Source of the DNA: Gymnodinialimonas ulvae
Lineage (GTDB): Bacteria > Pseudomonadota > Alphaproteobacteria > Rhodobacterales > Rhodobacteraceae
DNA length: 64,000 bases
NCBI RefSeq assembly: GCF_037543845.1
Contig: NZ_JBBIFX010000001.1
Span: 744,001 to 808,000, forward strand
Reading direction: 5' to 3'
Shown one piece after another: positions 1 to 7,552 of this stretch. The stretch's first letter is position 1. Every line of letters begins with the position of its first letter. The notes under the pieces are model-generated. The model was not told the origin of the DNA, ran no database searches, and worked only from the letters and a program-made list of their open reading frames with translations. The position numbers and the translations under genes are program-made.

Positions 1-50
1 ATGAGATGGGCTATGCTGCGGCGGGCTATATCGGCGGCGAAGACATCTAG
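1..50 (+). CDS. 3' end of a gene cut by the window edge
   Basis: The third frame reads EMGYAAAGYIGGEDI and then stops at TAG (48-50). The composition looks like a real protein C-terminus, while the other plus frames are poorer. Only 15 residues are visible, so I cannot name the family. The gene ends about 270 bases before rplU and is on the same strand. Confidence 0.35.
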   Translation, partial: EMGYAAAGYIGGEDI

Positions 51-320
51 GGCGCGGAGGGTCGTGCATCCGGCGCCCGGAATGCTGAAAAAGCCGTGCG
101 ATTTGGTGCGCGATATGGCTTGACATGACGCCCGCCCTGCAGCAGATAGCGGCCTCCATCCCCGCAGGGGCCTGCGACCGGGTGGCGATGATCAAGGTGG
201 TCCGGCAAGGGCGCACCGCAACGAACGCTCCGAGAGGAGCGCGCTGTCCAAGGCGGGCACATGCCCCACAACGCTGCAATGATGCAGGGCCATCCGACGC
301 GGGATATGAAGGAAAAGCCA
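51..320 (+). promoter_or_regulatory. gene-free leader upstream of rplU
   Basis: No gene is visible in this stretch. It should hold the rplU-rpmA promoter and leader. A perfect -35 hexamer TTGACA lies at 120-125; 17 bases downstream is a poor -10 (CAGATA, 143-148), so the promoter call is tentative. The ribosome binding site AAGGA lies just upstream of the rplU start at 321. I see no tRNA and no clear terminator for the preceding gene. Confidence 0.3.
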
Positions 321-1070
321 ATGTTCGCTGTCATGAAGACAGGCGGCAAGCAGTATAAAGTCCAGGCGGGTGATAAGCTTCGCGTGGAAAAGCTTGCAGC
401 AGAGGCCGGTGAAACGGTCCAATTCAATGAAATTCTCATGCTCGGTGGCGACAGTGCCACCGTTGGCGCGCCGCTCGTCGAAGGCGCCGCCGTGCAGGCC
501 ACGATCGTTGATCAGGTGAAGGGCGAAAAGCTCATTCACTTCGTCAAGCGCCGTCGTAAGCATTCGTCCAAGCGCAAGAAGGGTCACCGTCAGCAGCTCA
601 CGCTGATCGAGATCACGGAGGTGCTCGCCAAGGGTGGCGACAAGACCGGTGTGAAAGCCGCGATTGGTGCAGGCTCTGTTGCTGGCGTGGCCGTTGCTGC
701 CGCCGCTGCGAAGCCCGCCAAAGCCGCCAAGAAGGCCGCAGCCCCCAAGGCTGAAGCGCCGAAAGCGGAAAAGCCCAAGTCCAAGAAGGCAGAAGCCGCC
801 CCCGAGGCGGCTGCAAGCGAGGGCACGCGCCCTGCGAACCTGCTGACCGAGGCGCGTGGCGGACAGCCCGACGATCTCAAGAAGATCTCCGGTGTCGGCC
901 CCAAGCTTGAAGGCCTGCTGCACGAAAACGGTGTGTTCCACTTCGACCAGATCATGGAATGGGGCGCCTCCGAGATCGCCTTCATGGACGACAAGCTGTC
1001 GTTCAAGGGCCGCATCGAACGCGACAACTGGATTGAGCAAGCCAAGACGTTTGCCGCAGAACAGGAGTAA
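321..1070 (+). CDS. rplU: 50S ribosomal protein L21 with a long C-terminal extension
   Basis: Component of the large ribosomal subunit that binds 23S rRNA. The start at 321 (MFAVMKTGGKQYKV) follows AAGGA with good spacing; an earlier in-frame ATG at 261 has no family support. Residues 1 to about 100 are a complete L21 domain, ending in the basic RRRKHSSKRKKGHRQ stretch. The protein is 249 residues, against just over 100 for ordinary L21. The extra part is an Ala/Lys/Pro-rich linker (about 135-185) followed by a helix-hairpin-helix-like domain with DLKKISGVGPKLEGLL and KGRIERDNW. Extended L21 proteins are, to my knowledge, usual in Rhodobacteraceae; the role of the extension is not known to me. 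It is followed after 6 bases by rpmA, the standard pairing. Confidence 0.96.
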   Translation: MFAVMKTGGKQYKVQAGDKLRVEKLAAEAGETVQFNEILMLGGDSATVGAPLVEGAAVQATIVDQVKGEKLIHFVKRRRKHSSKRKKGHRQQLTLIEITEVLAKGGDKTGVKAAIGAGSVAGVAVAAAAAKPAKAAKKAAAPKAEAPKAEKPKSKKAEAAPEAAASEGTRPANLLTEARGGQPDDLKKISGVGPKLEGLLHENGVFHFDQIMEWGASEIAFMDDKLSFKGRIERDNWIEQAKTFAAEQE

Positions 1071-1076
1071 CGACAC

Positions 1077-1346
1077 ATGGCACATAAAAAAGCAGGTGGT
1101 AGCTCCCGTAACGGCCGCGACAGCGCGGGCCGCCGTCTGGGCATCAAGAAATACGGCGGCGAAGCCGTGATCCCGGGCAACATTATCGCGCGCCAGCGTG
1201 GTAACAAGTGGTGGCCGGGTGAAGGCGTGGGCGAGGGCAAGGATCACACGATCTTCGCAACCGTCGAGGGCCACGTGTCCTTCCGTAAAGGCTTCAAGAA
1301 CCGCACGTTCATTTCCGTACTCCCAGTCGCCGAGGCTGCCGAGTAA
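1077..1346 (+). CDS. rpmA: 50S ribosomal protein L27
   Basis: Large-subunit protein whose N-terminus reaches toward the peptidyl transferase centre. The 89 residues begin MAHKKAGGSSRNGRDS, the canonical L27 N-terminus without the cleavable extension of Firmicutes, and include the conserved GNIIARQRG segment. The length is normal. The gene follows rplU by 6 bases and is clearly co-transcribed with it; a hairpin terminator follows at 1379-1398. Confidence 0.98.
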   Translation: MAHKKAGGSSRNGRDSAGRRLGIKKYGGEAVIPGNIIARQRGNKWWPGEGVGEGKDHTIFATVEGHVSFRKGFKNRTFISVLPVAEAAE

Positions 1347-1378
1347 CCGCCCGTCCCAAGGCGAAGGATTTTCGAGGG

Positions 1379-1404
1379 GGCCGGTGGAAACACCGGCCTC
1401 TTCT
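1379..1404 (+). terminator. rho-independent-type terminator after rplU-rpmA
   Basis: Arm GGCCGGTG (1379-1386), loop GAAA, arm CACCGGCC (1391-1398), then a T-rich TCTTCT. It is an 8-bp GC-rich stem on a tetraloop about 32 bases after the rpmA stop. The T-tract is interrupted by C. Confidence 0.7.
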
Positions 1405-1505
1405 CATTTCTGTCACATCTCTTGTGCAGAACGACCCAAATGCCCACCTAAGCCGTAGGGAGAAGACGGCCAACAGGGCGCATCGGTTCGGAGGAGGACC
1501 GAGAT

Positions 1506-2069
1506 ATGAAACAGGAAGTCATTTATCGTCAGGCCCCGCAGCGCGGCCTTGCGCATACCCGGCTCGAGACGCCCCGCATGGTATTGCGTCCAATGCAGCA
1601 TTCCGATTTCGGCCTTATCGCGCTTTATCATGCGGACAAACGCGTGGCTGAGATGACGACTTCCATTCCGCATCCGTTGCCGCCGGGCGCGACCGAAAGC
1701 TTCATGGGTAAATTCCTGCGCAATGATCAGGATTGCACCGCCTGGGTCATGGACGCCAGCCCGTTCGGCGGGGCCGAGGTCTTGGGGATCATTTCGCTTG
1801 AACAGATGGACCGGGGCCAATCCGAGATTGGCTATTGGGTGGCGCCCGCGATGTGGAACACTGGTTTCGCGTCCGAGGCCGTGCACGCGCTTATCGATGC
1901 CAACCCGCTGAAGAACAAGACGATTTTCGCGTCGGTTTTTCAGGACAACCCAAGTTCCGCGCGGGTCCTGACCAATGCGGGCTTCGACTATCTCGGCGAT
2001 GCGGAAGCCTTTTCCGTGGCGCGCGGGGCGAAGGTTGCGACGTGGACTTACCTCAAGCGTTTGGGGTAG
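1506..2069 (+). CDS. GNAT family N-acetyltransferase, RimJ/RimL-like
   Basis: Transfers an acetyl group from acetyl-CoA to an amine; the substrate cannot be read from the sequence. The 187 residues show the RimJ-type layout: TRLETPRMVLRPMQHSDF at the N-terminus, a central beta strand GIISLEQ, and IGYWVAPAMWNTGFASEA, where the acetyl-CoA loop lies. NPSSARVLTNAGF near 150 is the usual C-terminal GNAT motif. A strong GGAGGAGG lies just upstream of the ATG at 1506. It sits between the L27 terminator and obgE on the same strand. Confidence 0.85.
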   Translation: MKQEVIYRQAPQRGLAHTRLETPRMVLRPMQHSDFGLIALYHADKRVAEMTTSIPHPLPPGATESFMGKFLRNDQDCTAWVMDASPFGGAEVLGIISLEQMDRGQSEIGYWVAPAMWNTGFASEAVHALIDANPLKNKTIFASVFQDNPSSARVLTNAGFDYLGDAEAFSVARGAKVATWTYLKRLG

Positions 2070-2088
2070 GAGGCAACCGTTCGGGCAT

Positions 2089-2120
2089 GCGAGGGGCCAG
2101 CCCCTCGCGCTCCCCGAGGT
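2089..2120. repeat. 32-nt palindromic intergenic repeat, copy 1
   Basis: The 32 bases from 2089 are identical to 5686-5717. The first half folds as GAGGGGC-CA-GCCCCTC and is followed by GCGCTCCCCGAGGT and a short T-run. It lies between the acetyltransferase gene and obgE. A related but inverted element occurs at 27570-27618. It may act as a terminator or mRNA-stabilising hairpin; its role is inferred only. Confidence 0.75.
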
Positions 2121-2165
2121 TTTTAGGCAAGATGAAGGGGCGGGCGGCGTCGCGCGCAATATCGA

Positions 2166-3200
2166 ATGAAGTTTCTTGATCTTGCGAAGGTGTATATCCG
2201 TTCCGGATCCGGGGGCGGGGGCGCGGTGTCGTTCCGGCGCGAGAAATACATCGAATACGGTGGCCCCGATGGCGGTGATGGCGGGCGCGGCGGTGATGTC
2301 TGGGTGGAGGTCGTGGACGGCCTGAACACGCTGATCGACTTCCGCTATCAGCAGCATTTTTTCGCAAAGAACGGCCAGCCTGGCATGGGCAAGCAGCGCA
2401 CCGGCAAGGACGGCGATGACATCTTGCTGCGCGTGCCTGCGGGTACCGAGGTGCTGGAAGAGGATCAGGAGACGCTAATCGCCGACATGGATGTCGTGGG
2501 ACAGCGGTTGTGCATCGCGCGCGGCGGCAACGGTGGCTTTGGCAACCTGCACTTCAAGAGCGCCACCAATCAGGCGCCTCGCCGCGCGAATCCGGGCCAG
2601 GACGGGGTCGAACGCACGATCTGGTTACGCCTGAAGTTGATTGCGGATGTGGGGCTTCTGGGCCTGCCCAATGCGGGAAAATCCACGTTCCTGTCGGCGA
2701 CGTCCAACGCGCGGCCCAAGATCGCCGATTACCCTTTCACCACGTTGCATCCCAATCTGGGCGTCGTTGGTGTGGACGGCGCGGAATTCGTCGTGGCCGA
2801 TATTCCCGGCCTCATCGAAGGTGCCAGCGAGGGCAGGGGCCTTGGCGACACGTTTCTGGGCCATGTGGAACGGTGTGCGGCGCTTTTGCATCTGATCGAT
2901 GGCACGGCGGAGGATGTCGTGGCCGATTACATGACGATCATTGGCGAGTTGGAGGCCTATGGCGGCGCATTGGCGGACAAGCCGCGCATCACCGTGCTCA
3001 ACAAGATCGACGCTCTGAGCCCCGAAGAGGTCACCGAGAAGCGCGCGGCGCTGGAGGCGGAGGCCGGTCCGGTGATGGAGATGTCGGGCGTTGCGCGCAC
3101 CGGCCTGATCGAGGTGCTGCGGGTCCTGCGCGCCCGTGTCGATGCCGATCGCAAGGCCGAGCGCGAGGCAAAAGAGGATCCCGGGCCATGGCAACCCTGA
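2166..3200 (+). CDS. obgE: Obg family GTPase (ObgE/CgtA)
   Basis: Ribosome-associated GTPase for late 50S assembly and stress signalling. The N-terminal Obg fold (about 1-158) is recognisable from its glycine-rich loops (RSGSGGGGAVSFRREK, GGDGGRGGDVW). The GTPase domain follows with GLPNAGKST (P-loop), DIPGLIEGA (G3) and NKID (G4). The 344 residues are a normal length for forms without a long C-terminal tail. The ATG at 2166 encodes the canonical MKFLDLAKVYIRSG start. Placement after rplU-rpmA is a widespread arrangement. Its end overlaps the proB start by 13 bases, suggesting coupled translation. Confidence 0.97.
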   Translation: MKFLDLAKVYIRSGSGGGGAVSFRREKYIEYGGPDGGDGGRGGDVWVEVVDGLNTLIDFRYQQHFFAKNGQPGMGKQRTGKDGDDILLRVPAGTEVLEEDQETLIADMDVVGQRLCIARGGNGGFGNLHFKSATNQAPRRANPGQDGVERTIWLRLKLIADVGLLGLPNAGKSTFLSATSNARPKIADYPFTTLHPNLGVVGVDGAEFVVADIPGLIEGASEGRGLGDTFLGHVERCAALLHLIDGTAEDVVADYMTIIGELEAYGGALADKPRITVLNKIDALSPEEVTEKRAALEAEAGPVMEMSGVARTGLIEVLRVLRARVDADRKAEREAKEDPGPWQP

Positions 3201-4324
3201 CGCTTGCGGGCACGAAACGGGTCGGCGCGCTGGCGGGCGCGAAGCGGGTCGTCATCAAGATCGGCTCGGCCCTGCTGGTCGACCGCGACAGCGGGGATTT
3301 GCGCGTTGAGTGGTTGACCGGGCTGGCCGAGGATGTGGCGGCGCTCAAGGCTGCGGGCACGGATGTGATCGTGGTTTCATCGGGTGCGATTGCGCTGGGG
3401 CGGGGCGCGTTGTCGCTTGGGACGGATGCGCTTGCGCTGGAAGAAGCGCAGGCCGCCGCTGCCGTCGGGCAGATCCGGCTGGCCCGCGCCTATGAGGAAG
3501 CCCTTGCGCCACATGACCTGATCTCGGCGCAGCTTCTCCTGACGCTGGACGACAGCAGCAATCGCCGCCGCTACCTGAATACGCGCGCGACCTTCGCAGC
3601 GCTTCTGGCGCGTGGCGTGGTGCCCATCGTGAACGAAAATGACACCATCGCCACCGATGAGATCCGCTACGGCGACAACGACCGTCTGGCCGCCAATGTG
3701 GCTGTGATGGCGGGTGCCGATATTTGCGTCCTGCTCAGTGACATTGATGGGCTTTACACGGCCCTGCCCGACACGCCCGGGGCGCGGCACTTGCCCCTGG
3801 TCAAAGAGATCACGCCGGAGATCGAGGCGATGGCGGGCGACGCGGGATCGGGCCTCTCGAAAGGCGGCATGAAGACCAAGATCATGGCCGCGCGGACCGC
3901 TACTGCGGCGGGCTGTGCGATGGTCATCACGCAAGGCGCAGTGCATCGGCCCCTTGCCGCGTTGCAAGACGGTGCGAGTGCGACCTGGTTCACCGCCACG
4001 CTGACCCCGCAGCAAGCGCGCAAGGCCTGGATCGGCGCAATGAAACCCAAGGGCGGTCTGCGCCTTGATGCCGGTGCGGTGGACGCAATGGGGCGGGGCA
4101 AGTCGCTTTTGCCAGCCGGTGTAACGGCGGTGGACGGTCGTTTCGGACGCGGTGAGCCTGTGCGCCTTGAAGGCCCCGATGGCGCAGCACTTGGGATTGG
4201 GCTGAGCCGCTACACCAGCGACGAGGCACAGGCCATCGCAGGCCACCGATCCAGCGAGATCGCGCCAATCCTCGGCTATCCGGGTCGCGCCGCTTTGGTG
4301 CACCGCGACGACATGGCGCTCTGA
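3188..4324 (+). CDS. proB: glutamate 5-kinase
   Basis: Phosphorylates glutamate to gamma-glutamyl phosphate, the first step of proline synthesis. The amino-acid kinase domain shows KRVVIKIGSALL, VVSSGAIALG, VNENDTIAT, YGDNDRLAA and GGMKTKIMAA; a C-terminal PUA domain (about 275-370) follows. At 378 residues it matches the two-domain E. coli type. The chosen ATG at 3188 lies inside the end of obgE (13-base overlap) and gives an N-terminus of family length. proA follows 68 bases later, so the proline pathway is clustered here. Confidence 0.96.
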   Translation: MATLTLAGTKRVGALAGAKRVVIKIGSALLVDRDSGDLRVEWLTGLAEDVAALKAAGTDVIVVSSGAIALGRGALSLGTDALALEEAQAAAAVGQIRLARAYEEALAPHDLISAQLLLTLDDSSNRRRYLNTRATFAALLARGVVPIVNENDTIATDEIRYGDNDRLAANVAVMAGADICVLLSDIDGLYTALPDTPGARHLPLVKEITPEIEAMAGDAGSGLSKGGMKTKIMAARTATAAGCAMVITQGAVHRPLAALQDGASATWFTATLTPQQARKAWIGAMKPKGGLRLDAGAVDAMGRGKSLLPAGVTAVDGRFGRGEPVRLEGPDGAALGIGLSRYTSDEAQAIAGHRSSEIAPILGYPGRAALVHRDDMAL

Positions 4325-4392
4325 CGCGATTTCGCTTCACCTTTTTCCAAATACTCATATCCTGCCCACTTCGATCCGCGATGAGGTGTCCC

Positions 4393-5661
4393 ATGAAGGA
4401 CCTGACCGACAATATCCCCGCCCTGATGGCCGACATGGGCGCGCGCGCGAATGCCGCCGCTGCGGAGTTGGCCTTTGCCCCATCCGAGGCGAAGGTGGCG
4501 GCGTTGCAGGCTGCGGCGGATGCCGTGCGGGCGCGCGGGGACGAGATCATCGCCGCCAATGCGCAGGACATGGCGTTCGGGCGCGACAAGGGGCTTTCGG
4601 CGGCCATGCTGGATCGGTTGATGCTGGATGCCGACCGGGTGGACAGCATTGTCGCGGGCCTGCGCGCCGTTGCCGAACAGGATGATCCGGTGGGGGCCGT
4701 GATAACCGAATGGGATCGTCCCTCGGGCCTGCATATTCAACGCGTCCGCACGCCCCTTGGCGTGATTGGCGTGATCTATGAAAGCCGTCCCAATGTGACG
4801 GCGGATGCCGGGGCGCTGTGTTTGAAATCCGGCAATGCGGTGATCCTGCGCGGTGGGTCGGAGAGCTTCCATTCCTCGGGGCTGCTGGCCGAATGCCTGA
4901 AGGACGGGTTGCGCGCGGCGGATCTGCCGGAGGACGCGGTGCAGCGGGTGCCAACGCGCGACCGCGCCGCGGTGAGTGAAATGCTGACCATGACCGAGGC
5001 GATTGACGTGATCGTGCCGCGCGGGGGCAAGGGGTTGGTGGGGCTGGTGCAACGCGAGGCACGCGTGCCGGTTTTCGCGCATCTCGAGGGCATTTGTCAC
5101 ATCTACCTCGACGCGGCGGCGGACCCGGAGAAGGCGTTGAAAGTGGTGTTGAACGCCAAGACGCGTCGCACGGGGATCTGCGGTTCGGCGGAATGCCTGC
5201 TGATCCAACGCGATATTTTCGAAACCATCGGCCAGGGCGTCGTCCGCGCGCTTCTGAATGCAGGTGTCGAGGTGCGTGGCGACGCGACCGTGCAGACCAT
5301 TGAAGGCGTGACGCCTGCCGAAGACGACGATTGGGGGCGTGAATTCCTCGACATGATCATCGCGGCGCGGGTCGTTGACGATATCGACGCCGCGATTGCG
5401 CATATCCGCAGTTTTGGGTCCAACCATACCGATTGCATCATCACCGAGGATGACACGGCGGCGGCGCGTTTCTTTCAACGGCTCGACAGTGCGATCCTGA
5501 TGCGCAACGCCTCCACGCAGTTTGCCGATGGGGCGGAGTTCGGGATGGGCGCCGAGATCGGCATTGCCACGGGCAAAATGCATGCGCGCGGGCCCGTGGG
5601 CGCGGAGCAGTTGACGTCGTTCAAATATCTGGTGACGGGTGACGGCACGGTGCGCGGCTGA
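4393..5661 (+). CDS. proA: gamma-glutamyl phosphate reductase
   Basis: NADPH-dependent reduction of gamma-glutamyl phosphate to glutamate-5-semialdehyde, the second proline-synthesis step. Family motifs include VIYESRPNVTADAGALCLKS, NAVILRGGSE, VPRGGKGLV and RRTGICGSAECLL, which carries the probable catalytic cysteine. Of two close in-frame ATGs I chose 4393 because GAGGTG (4384-4389) is well placed for it; the ATG at 4381 would overlap that site. The 422-residue length is normal. The 68-base gap after proB carries CTTTTTCCAAATACTC, possibly a remnant of the intergenic repeat family. Confidence 0.96.
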   Translation: MKDLTDNIPALMADMGARANAAAAELAFAPSEAKVAALQAAADAVRARGDEIIAANAQDMAFGRDKGLSAAMLDRLMLDADRVDSIVAGLRAVAEQDDPVGAVITEWDRPSGLHIQRVRTPLGVIGVIYESRPNVTADAGALCLKSGNAVILRGGSESFHSSGLLAECLKDGLRAADLPEDAVQRVPTRDRAAVSEMLTMTEAIDVIVPRGGKGLVGLVQREARVPVFAHLEGICHIYLDAAADPEKALKVVLNAKTRRTGICGSAECLLIQRDIFETIGQGVVRALLNAGVEVRGDATVQTIEGVTPAEDDDWGREFLDMIIAARVVDDIDAAIAHIRSFGSNHTDCIITEDDTAAARFFQRLDSAILMRNASTQFADGAEFGMGAEIGIATGKMHARGPVGAEQLTSFKYLVTGDGTVRG

Positions 5662-5685
5662 GGGCGCGCCCTTGGTGTTGGTGGA

Positions 5686-5717
5686 GCGAGGGGCCAGCCC
5701 CTCGCGCTCCCCGAGGT
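5686..5717. repeat. 32-nt palindromic intergenic repeat, copy 2
   Basis: Identical over 32 bases to 2089-2120 and followed by GTTTTC. It lies 24 bases after the proA stop, in the same orientation as copy 1 relative to the upstream gene. The hairpin GAGGGGC-CA-GCCCCTC plus a short T-run could end proA transcription. Confidence 0.75.
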
Positions 5718-5751
5718 GTTTTCAAAGCAAAGACAGACAGGAGAGCGCGGC

Positions 5752-6942
5752 ATGGCGGATGGACGAAATGAGCGACCGAAGACCCTGGTGCGCCGTGCGG
5801 CCCTGCGCGAGGGGGTCAGCCGTCCGGTTGTGACGCCGATCCAGCCGTCGGTTGTTTATGCCTCGCCCTCGATCCAGACGCTGCATGCGCAATACGAGGG
5901 CGGCGCCCATGGCTATACCTATGCGCGCGAAGGCCATCCGAATGCCGAGCTTCTGGCGCGCAAGATCGATCAGCTTGAAGGCGCTGAGGGGGGCTTGGTG
6001 CTTGGCTCTGGCATGGCGGCGGTTTCGGCCACGATCCTGGGGCTGCTGGGGCAGGGTGATCATATCCTTGGCGGCAATCAGCTTTACGGGCGCTCGCTGC
6101 GGTTGATGCATCAGGATCTGGCGCGCTTCGGGATTGCCACGTCGGTGGCCGATCCGACCGATATGGAGGCAATGCGCGCGGCCCTCACGCCCGAAACGAA
6201 GATGATCTTGGTGGAGGCGATATCTAACCCCACGCTGCGGGTCGCGGATATGGTGGGGATCGTGGCGCTGGCGCGGGAGGCGGGCGTCATGCTGGCCGTC
6301 GACAACACGTTTACCACGCCGCTGGCCTATAAGCCGTTGGAGGCCGGGGCCGATATCGTGATCCATTCGGTGACGAAGCTGCTGGCTGGTCATTCCGATG
6401 TGACGCTTGGCTATGTCGCCGCGCGCAATCCGGATCAGATGCGCGCGATCTACGATTTCGCCGTGACCGTTGGCATGACACCGGCGCCGCAGGAATGCTG
6501 GCTGGCCGAGCGTGGGCTCTACACCTTTCCGCTGCGCTTTGCGCAGGCGCAGGCCAATGCCGCGGCTTTGGCCGATTGGCTGGCCGCACATCCCGCCGTC
6601 GCGCGCGTTCTGTATCCCGGGCGCGCCGATCATCCCGATCACGACAAGGCCCACGACCTGACCGATGGGGCCTATGGCAACATGGTGAGTTTCGAGCTGG
6701 TTGATGCAACCGAGGCGGCGGCCGACCGTCTGGTGCAGGGCGCGCCCGATCTGCCGTTCGCGCCGACGCTGGGTGATGTGGGAACAACGCTCAGCCACCC
6801 GGCCTCCTCCAGCCACCGGGGACTTTCGCCCGATGCGCGCGCCGCGCTGGGGATCAGCGATGGGTTTTTCCGGGTGTCCGTGGGAATCGAGCCGATCGAA
6901 TTGCTGATCGCGGATTTTGACGCGGGGCTGGCGGCGATCTAG
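5752..6942 (+). CDS. Cys/Met metabolism PLP-dependent enzyme (cystathionine lyase or O-succinylhomoserine sulfhydrylase type)
   Basis: Member of the cystathionine gamma-synthase superfamily. Visible motifs are AHGYTYAREGHPN near the N-terminus, the glycine-rich LGSGMAAVSATI, AVDNTFTTPLAYKPLEAGADIV and SVTKLLAGHSD, whose Lys209 should bind PLP. HPASSSHRGLSPDAR lies near the C-terminus. The start at 5752 (MADGRNERPKT) has GGAGAG 6-11 bases upstream; the earlier ATG at 5716 falls in the repeat. The 396-residue length is typical. Lyase, sulfhydrylase and synthase members cannot be separated by eye, so no symbol is given. Its TAG overlaps the stop of the convergent gene at 6939. Confidence 0.88.
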   Translation: MADGRNERPKTLVRRAALREGVSRPVVTPIQPSVVYASPSIQTLHAQYEGGAHGYTYAREGHPNAELLARKIDQLEGAEGGLVLGSGMAAVSATILGLLGQGDHILGGNQLYGRSLRLMHQDLARFGIATSVADPTDMEAMRAALTPETKMILVEAISNPTLRVADMVGIVALAREAGVMLAVDNTFTTPLAYKPLEAGADIVIHSVTKLLAGHSDVTLGYVAARNPDQMRAIYDFAVTVGMTPAPQECWLAERGLYTFPLRFAQAQANAAALADWLAAHPAVARVLYPGRADHPDHDKAHDLTDGAYGNMVSFELVDATEAAADRLVQGAPDLPFAPTLGDVGTTLSHPASSSHRGLSPDARAALGISDGFFRVSVGIEPIELLIADFDAGLAAI

Positions 6943-7361
6943 ACCTCGTGCAGCGTGCTGTCTTCGCCAAGCGCCACGATATCGATGTTCAGCCGCTTGG
7001 TCGCGGCGGCCAGTTCGGCCCGGATCAGCGGAATATCGGGCATCTCCACCACGGCCAGAACAAGGTAGCGCCCGGCAAAGCCGATCCGTTCCAGCCATAC
7101 GGCAAGGTCGATCACATCGAAATCCGGCGCAGAAAGCGGCGACAGCACCAGATCGGGTGCATCGCCTCCGATCAGGTCGCGCGCATAAAGATCGCCCATT
7201 TCAACGTGACGCACGCGGGCCGCGGGGGCCAGGATGTGACGTGGCAGGTTGTCCTGCAACAATTCCGGCACGCAGACCGTAACAATGCTGCGCGCTTCGC
7301 CCGAGGGGGCGTGGCCATCCGCGGGTAGAGACCAGTTTGGGGTCGTATTATTCAGGCTCAC
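6939..7361 (-). CDS. hypothetical protein, possibly receiver-like
   Basis: A 140-residue soluble protein of no family I recognise. After a polar N-terminus (about 1-25) it alternates strands and helices: SIVTVCVPE, RVRHVEMGD, PDLVLSPLSAPDFDVIDL, YLVLAVVEMPD, NIDIVAL. This resembles a response-regulator receiver fold. The position where a receiver would carry its phospho-acceptor Asp (PDLVLSPL) has no suitable aspartate, so any such domain would be non-phosphorylatable. The gene is divergent from phoR (191-base gap) and its stop overlaps the stop of the upstream PLP enzyme. A role in phosphate signalling is only suggested by position. Confidence 0.65.
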   Translation of the reverse strand: MSLNNTTPNWSLPADGHAPSGEARSIVTVCVPELLQDNLPRHILAPAARVRHVEMGDLYARDLIGGDAPDLVLSPLSAPDFDVIDLAVWLERIGFAGRYLVLAVVEMPDIPLIRAELAAATKRLNIDIVALGEDSTLHEV

Positions 7362-7552
7362 CGTCGTTCACCTAGTGCTTATCGGGGTGTCTGACGCCCC
7401 AGCTGAGCAATGATTGCGTTTGAAACTAACATGAAAGCACGGTCCCGACCAGCGCCGCTTTCGGACCGCGTGGAAATGGCGACATTGCGTCACGTGCAAG
7501 AATCAGGACAAAGCGCAGGCATGCGTCCCAAACCCCGGCAAAAGGCCGTGCG
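7362..7552. promoter_or_regulatory. divergent intergenic region between the receiver-like gene and phoR
   Basis: These 191 bases must hold the start signals of both divergent genes. I see a small GC hairpin (GGGG/CCCC around 7384-7400) and AAAAGG about 10 bases before the phoR ATG. No PHO-box match is visible here, unlike at 8607-8646. Confidence 0.35.

Noticed and set aside
192..1274. Minus-strand frames opposite rplU and rpmA
   Set aside because: They overlap two unmistakable ribosomal protein genes and carry no domain signs.
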